Position numbers and translations under genes: made by a program. A stretch of 47,709 nucleotides of DNA from NCBI GenBank assembly GCA_017854585.1, contig JAFMHK010000026.1, positions 1-47,709 on the forward strand, read 5' to 3'. How positions within the stretch are numbered: the stretch's first letter is position 1; each line of letters begins with the position of its first letter. The notes below the pieces were generated by a model. The model worked only from the letters and a program-made list of their open reading frames with translations. It was not told the origin of the DNA and searched no databases. This document shows, one piece after another, positions 44,508 through 47,709 of this stretch. This DNA comes from Paracoccaceae bacterium. Lineage in GTDB: Bacteria; Pseudomonadota; Alphaproteobacteria; Rhodobacterales; Rhodobacteraceae.

Positions 44508-45139
44508 CACTTACCGGGTCCGCTCCAGTCGATCTGACAGATCTCGGCACTGCGGCCCTCGAAGTCCCAGACCCGGCCAAAAGCCCGCACACGGCCCTTG
44601 GTGGCCTTGGCGACGGTGATATCGGGGCCCATCCAGTATTCGGTGTTGGTGACGACAATATCCTTGCCGTCCTTGCCCTCGACAGGCACCACGGCGCCTT
44701 GAATTTTGCGCCCCACCATCAGTCGGCGTTCCTTGCCCTCGGTCTCGAACACGACCGGGGATCGTTCCGCCCCGATGAATTCACCAACCAGCATCCCGAA
44801 AAGCCCGGTCGTACCGCGCGCCGCGCCACTGAAGATATTGACCAGCGCAGCATAGGCGGCCTCATTGGCGCGCTCATCGATAAAGGCCGCCGCTTTCCAG
44901 TTGCCGCGCCCCATGTTACCGGGGATCTCAAGAAACAGACCGACGTTCAACCCGCTCAGGTCCTCGCCGCCATATTCACCCTGATCGATGCGCACTCCGG
45001 CCCAAGCCTGACAATGGCCTTCGGTCGGTGGATGCTGACCCAGCGACACAACGCACGGGCAAAATACCGTGCAGTTGCAGTTCAGGATCAGTTCGCCCTT
45101 GATCGTCCACGGCACAGTACCGATGTCGTCCAACGCCAT
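44507..45139 (-). CDS. DUF1326 cysteine-rich protein
   Basis: A 210-residue soluble protein of family DUF1326, function unknown. It has a compact cysteine cluster near residue 22-34 (CNCTVFCPC), with another Cys at EGHCQAW near 46. These can bind a metal or form thiols. The rest has beta strands with GLFLEIPGNMGRGNWKAAAF and a GPDITVAKATKGRVRAFGRVW region. The ATG at 45139 has GAGGAGGG before it. It lies 13 bases behind the DUF2182 gene, its usual partner family. Confidence 0.85.
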   Translation of the reverse strand: MALDDIGTVPWTIKGELILNCNCTVFCPCVVSLGQHPPTEGHCQAWAGVRIDQGEYGGEDLSGLNVGLFLEIPGNMGRGNWKAAAFIDERANEAAYAALVNIFSGAARGTTGLFGMLVGEFIGAERSPVVFETEGKERRLMVGRKIQGAVVPVEGKDGKDIVVTNTEYWMGPDITVAKATKGRVRAFGRVWDFEGRSAEICQIDWSGPGK

Positions 45140-45152
45140 TGTCTTTCCCTCC

Positions 45153-45911
45153 TCAGATCGCATTCGTTAAAGTCCATGCCCCACCAGCCAGCAGCGCAAA
45201 TCCCAGCGGACGGGTCACAAATCGTCCGATCTGGGGCAGTTTCTCCACCACCATGATCACCATGGCCAATCCCATGAACGCAAGGTTCATCACCCCGCCG
45301 ACAAAAGCCAACAGCATCAGCGCCCAGCAACAGCCCAAACAGACGAGGCCAAGCCTCACCCCGTTGCGCCAAGGCCCTTCGTTCCAGTGGTTCATGAAAA
45401 ATGTCATCGGCATCCGGCATTTCGCCAGACAGGCCTCCTTGAGCGGCGAGAACTGATAGGCGCCCGCCGCCAACAAGAGCGCACCGCTGAGCCACGCGGA
45501 AACGCTGTTGCCCAGTGGCGATACCAGACCCATCCACATCAGCCCCATCTGCAAGGCCCCCGCGCCGACCGAGAACCCCAGCCAGACAACAAGGTATCCC
45601 CCCACCAGTGCGCCGAACCGGGTCTGACCAGTGTGGCCAAGCTCATCATAGGTGGCAAAGGCCGGAAGCGCCGTCGGCGCCATCATGCCCGCGCTCATCA
45701 ACGCCCACATCAGAACCACGCGGGCAAAACCGGAGGCATCCGGTGTTATGGTGCAAAGGTCTTCCCAGAAGGCTGCGCCGTAAACCTGCCCCGCCTCGCG
45801 CAGAGCACTCGGAACCGCCATGGCAAACAAGGCTGTCCATGCGATTACGATCAGCGCGAAAAGCGCAAGCCAATGCCAACCGGTCATGGATCTGATGCGT
45901 GCTGAAACCAA
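45153..45911 (-). CDS. DUF2182 membrane protein
   Basis: A 252-residue membrane protein of family DUF2182 (predicted metal-binding integral membrane protein). About six helices, from WHWLALFALIVIAWTALFAM. Between helices: MWALMSAGMMAPTALPAF, a late cysteine loop EACLAKCRMPMTFF and CLGCCWALMLLAFVGGVMNL. The start is uncertain. The TTG at 45911 has GGGAGG five bases upstream, whereas the ATG at 45887 has no clear ribosome site. The open frame to 46022 would run over the operators and the regulator start. First gene of the DMSP operon. Confidence 0.82.
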   Translation of the reverse strand: MVSARIRSMTGWHWLALFALIVIAWTALFAMAVPSALREAGQVYGAAFWEDLCTITPDASGFARVVLMWALMSAGMMAPTALPAFATYDELGHTGQTRFGALVGGYLVVWLGFSVGAGALQMGLMWMGLVSPLGNSVSAWLSGALLLAAGAYQFSPLKEACLAKCRMPMTFFMNHWNEGPWRNGVRLGLVCLGCCWALMLLAFVGGVMNLAFMGLAMVIMVVEKLPQIGRFVTRPLGFALLAGGAWTLTNAI

Positions 45912-45946
45912 CGCCGCCTCCCATGCGACTCGCTTCGACTGAGGAT

Positions 45947-45990
45947 TTGTCAGACATTTGGATGCCCCTTGCAAGATAAATGTCTGACAA
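45947..45990. promoter_or_regulatory. Paired GntR-type operators
   Basis: TTGTCAGACATTT (45947-45959) is repeated as the exact reverse complement at 45978-45990. Each arm contains its own palindrome TGTCnGACA, centred at 45952 and 45985, 33 bases apart or about three DNA turns. The pair lies between the divergent DUF2182 and GntR starts. GntR/FCD proteins bind such TnGTnnnACnA-like dyads as dimers, so two dimers on one face, controlling both transcripts, are expected. Confidence 0.75.
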
Positions 45991-46003
45991 TTAGAAAAAG
46001 CCC

Positions 46004-46744
46004 ATGAAGATTGACCCATCAAGTCCCGCCGACCTGTCAGCTCAGATTGCCAAAGCCATCCGCGATGCGATTATCGCGGGAGATCTGATCGTCGACGCGC
46101 GCCTGCCCTCCGAGGCGGAACTTTCAGAGCAATTCGAGGTCTCCCGCCCCACGGTGCGAGAGGCACTGAAACGTCTGGCGGCGCAATCGTTGATCCGCAC
46201 ACAACGTGGCGCGACGGGCGGAGCGTTCGTGAACCGCCTGTCCTATCAAGATGCCTATGGCCAGCAGATCACAACTTCGACCCTCTTGCTGTCGATGAAC
46301 GATATAAGTTTCGACGTGGCCTGCGAGGCGCGATTTGCGCTTGAACGGGCCTGTGCGCCGCTATCGGCACAACGCCGGACCCCTGATCAACTGGCCACGA
46401 TGCGGGCTGAAATCGTGCGCCAAGGGCAACCCGGCCTCACGGATGAGGCATTTTGCGCGTCCGATGTCGCGTTTCACCGGGCCCTTGTCGACGGCGCCGG
46501 CAACCCTGTGATGTCTTATCAATTGGCCGGCGCGGTCGAGGCGATGCAACCGCTGATGAACATGATTACCTTCACCGCACGATCACGGGACAGAATCATT
46601 AGCCTGCACACCCGCATCGCAGATGCGCTGGAGGTGCAGGACGCAGCCAGCGCCGATAGCGCCCTGCTGGAGTTGCAGTCCTATACCGCACAGCTTGGTC
46701 AGACCCGCGCAGCGGAAACATCTGAATCGGTGCCAAAGGTTTAA
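46004..46744 (+). CDS. GntR/FCD family regulator, candidate DmdR
   Basis: A 246-residue FadR-type GntR regulator. Winged helix: LPSEAELSEQFEVSRPTVREALKRL near residues 29-53. The FCD ligand-binding domain holds Asp and His ligands (SDVAFHRALVDGAGN near 160 and ISLHTRIADAL near 205). It diverges from the DMSP operon, with paired palindromes between. In Ruegeria pomeroyi a GntR-type repressor next to dmdA-acuI (DmdR) controls that pair; by position this is the equivalent. The effector there is an acryloyl-CoA-type signal (from memory). Confidence 0.87.
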   Translation: MKIDPSSPADLSAQIAKAIRDAIIAGDLIVDARLPSEAELSEQFEVSRPTVREALKRLAAQSLIRTQRGATGGAFVNRLSYQDAYGQQITTSTLLLSMNDISFDVACEARFALERACAPLSAQRRTPDQLATMRAEIVRQGQPGLTDEAFCASDVAFHRALVDGAGNPVMSYQLAGAVEAMQPLMNMITFTARSRDRIISLHTRIADALEVQDAASADSALLELQSYTAQLGQTRAAETSESVPKV

Positions 46745-46806
46745 TCGGCTACGTCCTTATTCCGGGCGCCCATATAACGCGCGCGGCCCGGTCACCCGCG
46801 TTAAAA

Positions 46807-46851
46807 GCCGTTTTTTGGCGGTTGCAGCCTGCCGCGATATGAAAAAACGGT
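46807..46851 (+). promoter_or_regulatory. Imperfect stem-loop before the PotD-like gene
   Basis: CCGTTTTTT (46808-46816) and AAAAAACGG (46842-46850) can pair over 9 bp, and the inner GCGG/CCGC can pair as well, so a long imperfect hairpin is possible. It lies 63 bases after the GntR stop and 87 bases before the binding-protein start. It might be a terminator for the regulator or a leader element. Confidence 0.3.
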
Positions 46852-46936
46852 TGGCACTTGCGGCGCTGTAGCGAAATTTCTAATCTCTGAAACTGCTTGC
46901 CAAAACAACACCACACCGACCAACAGGAAACTCAGC

Positions 46937-47709
46937 ATGACAAAACAACTGGCCCTCGGCACTGCCACAGCGATTATTCTGGCCATGCCTGCCGCCGCAC
47001 AGAACATCACTGTGTTCGATTACTCTGGCTTCGAGGACCCTTCGTTTCACCAGCCTTACATCGACACTTACGGTGAATCGCCGAATTTCGTGTTTTTCGG
47101 TGATGAGGATGAGGCGTTCCAGCGACTGATCTCGGGTTTCCGCGCGGACGTCACGCATATCTGCGCAGGCTCCGTGCCCCGTTGGGAGGCATCGGGCATC
47201 ATCGAGGCATGGGATAGCGCGCGCATCGACGCCTTCAGCACCCTGAACGCGGATCTGGTCGGGGAAGACGTCCGCGGCGGCACTGCCGAGCTTTTCTTCC
47301 TGCCGACCGACTATGGTTCCACCGCTGTCACCTACAACACAGATGAAGTAACCGAAGAACAGGTCGCTTCATTGGAAGTGTTCAACGATCCTGCCTTTGC
47401 CGGTCGCCTTACGATCCCGGATAACGTGGATGACGCCTATGCGCTGGCCTATCTCGCGACGGGCGTTGCGAATTGGTCGGACGTCACCGACGAACAGTTT
47501 GAAGCCGCAACCGCGTGGCTTCGCGGAATCCACCCGAACCTGCGCACCTACTGGGTCGATCCCGGTGAACTGGGACAATTGATGGCGTCAGGAGAAGTGC
47601 TTGTGGCTTGGGCCTGGAACGAAGTGCCGGTGGCCCTTGCCGAAGAGGGTTTCCCCGTTGGTTTCCAGCGCAACACGGTCGAAGGCAGCAGCGTCTGGCT
47701 GTGCGGTTA
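46937..47709 (+). CDS. PotD-like polyamine ABC transporter binding protein, N-terminal part
   Basis: The gene runs out of the window; 257 residues are seen. Signal peptide at about 1-21 (MTKQLALGTATAIILAMPAAA). The mature protein has the bacterial extracellular binding protein fold of the PotD/spermidine-putrescine group: NITVFDYSGFEDPSFHQPY at its start, FFLPTDYGSTAVTYNTD and PGELGQLMASGEVLVAWAWNE further on. Polyamine or related compound uptake is likely, but the ligand residues cannot be judged fully here. The permease and ATPase genes should follow. Confidence 0.87.
   Translation, partial: MTKQLALGTATAIILAMPAAAQNITVFDYSGFEDPSFHQPYIDTYGESPNFVFFGDEDEAFQRLISGFRADVTHICAGSVPRWEASGIIEAWDSARIDAFSTLNADLVGEDVRGGTAELFFLPTDYGSTAVTYNTDEVTEEQVASLEVFNDPAFAGRLTIPDNVDDAYALAYLATGVANWSDVTDEQFEAATAWLRGIHPNLRTYWVDPGELGQLMASGEVLVAWAWNEVPVALAEEGFPVGFQRNTVEGSSVWLCG

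Noticed and set aside
1..47709. tRNA genes or CRISPR arrays
   Set aside because: No T-arm/acceptor pattern ending in CCA and no regularly spaced repeats were found by eye; the phased repeats at 26.1 kb are tandem without spacers.

Overview
The window reads as chromosomal DNA of a marine alphaproteobacterium of the order Rhodobacterales (Roseobacter group). Reasons seen in the sequence: high GC throughout; many gene families typical of that group (a dmdA-acuI pair for dimethylsulfoniopropionate, DMSP; a gene-transfer-agent-type holin and endolysin pair; a Hint-domain protein; PuuD-type urate oxidation; a fused PuuE-UraD protein; a one-chain indolepyruvate oxidoreductase; TRAP transporters). 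No tRNA, rRNA, CRISPR array, insertion sequence or integrase was recognised.

Left part, 1-9.3 kb: the end of a GlsB/YeaQ-type membrane protein and an M20 peptidase on the plus strand face a long minus-strand series. In transcription order this is speB, an acyltransferase, murI, argC and ccmE, then, behind a stem-loop and a near-consensus CtrA site, an endolysin and holin like those that release gene transfer agents. A flavin reductase and a Hint-domain protein leave in the other direction.

9.3-18.7 kb, plus strand: mazG, a small outer-membrane barrel protein, two EamA/DMT exporters, a FadL-family porin with a clear terminator, an unrecognised P-loop ATPase, metA overlapping an alpha/beta hydrolase, then ppk2 overlapping a TetR regulator. 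18.7-23.2 kb: a 1135-residue indolepyruvate ferredoxin oxidoreductase-like enzyme, divergent from a LysR regulator. Next comes a likely small RNA of about 78 nt with its own promoter and terminator (suhB/MmgR-like), then a GNAT acetyltransferase, purL, bolA and grxD. der points the other way.

28.5-38.4 kb: purine catabolism. A minus-strand operon uraH-puuD-HpaI aldolase-mutarotase-like protein-yaiI diverges from a puuE-uraD fusion gene. Behind the fusion lies what looks like the broken C-terminal end of an allantoicase gene, then a complete TRAP transporter (P, Q, M) with a strong stem-loop between P and Q, and two tandem small secreted paralogues with matching cysteine spacing.

38.5-41.8 kb: paaG-like isomerase, ccmH and ccmF on the minus strand, separated by about 36 kb from argC-ccmE. 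41.8-46.7 kb: the most interesting block. A minus-strand operon DUF2182-DUF1326-DinB-dmdA-acuI has its first four genes overlapping or nearly so. It diverges from a GntR/FCD regulator across a 13-bp perfect inverted repeat made of two TGTCnGACA palindromes. This suggests a DMSP regulon carrying three extra, uncharacterised proteins. The window ends inside a PotD-like polyamine-binding protein gene.
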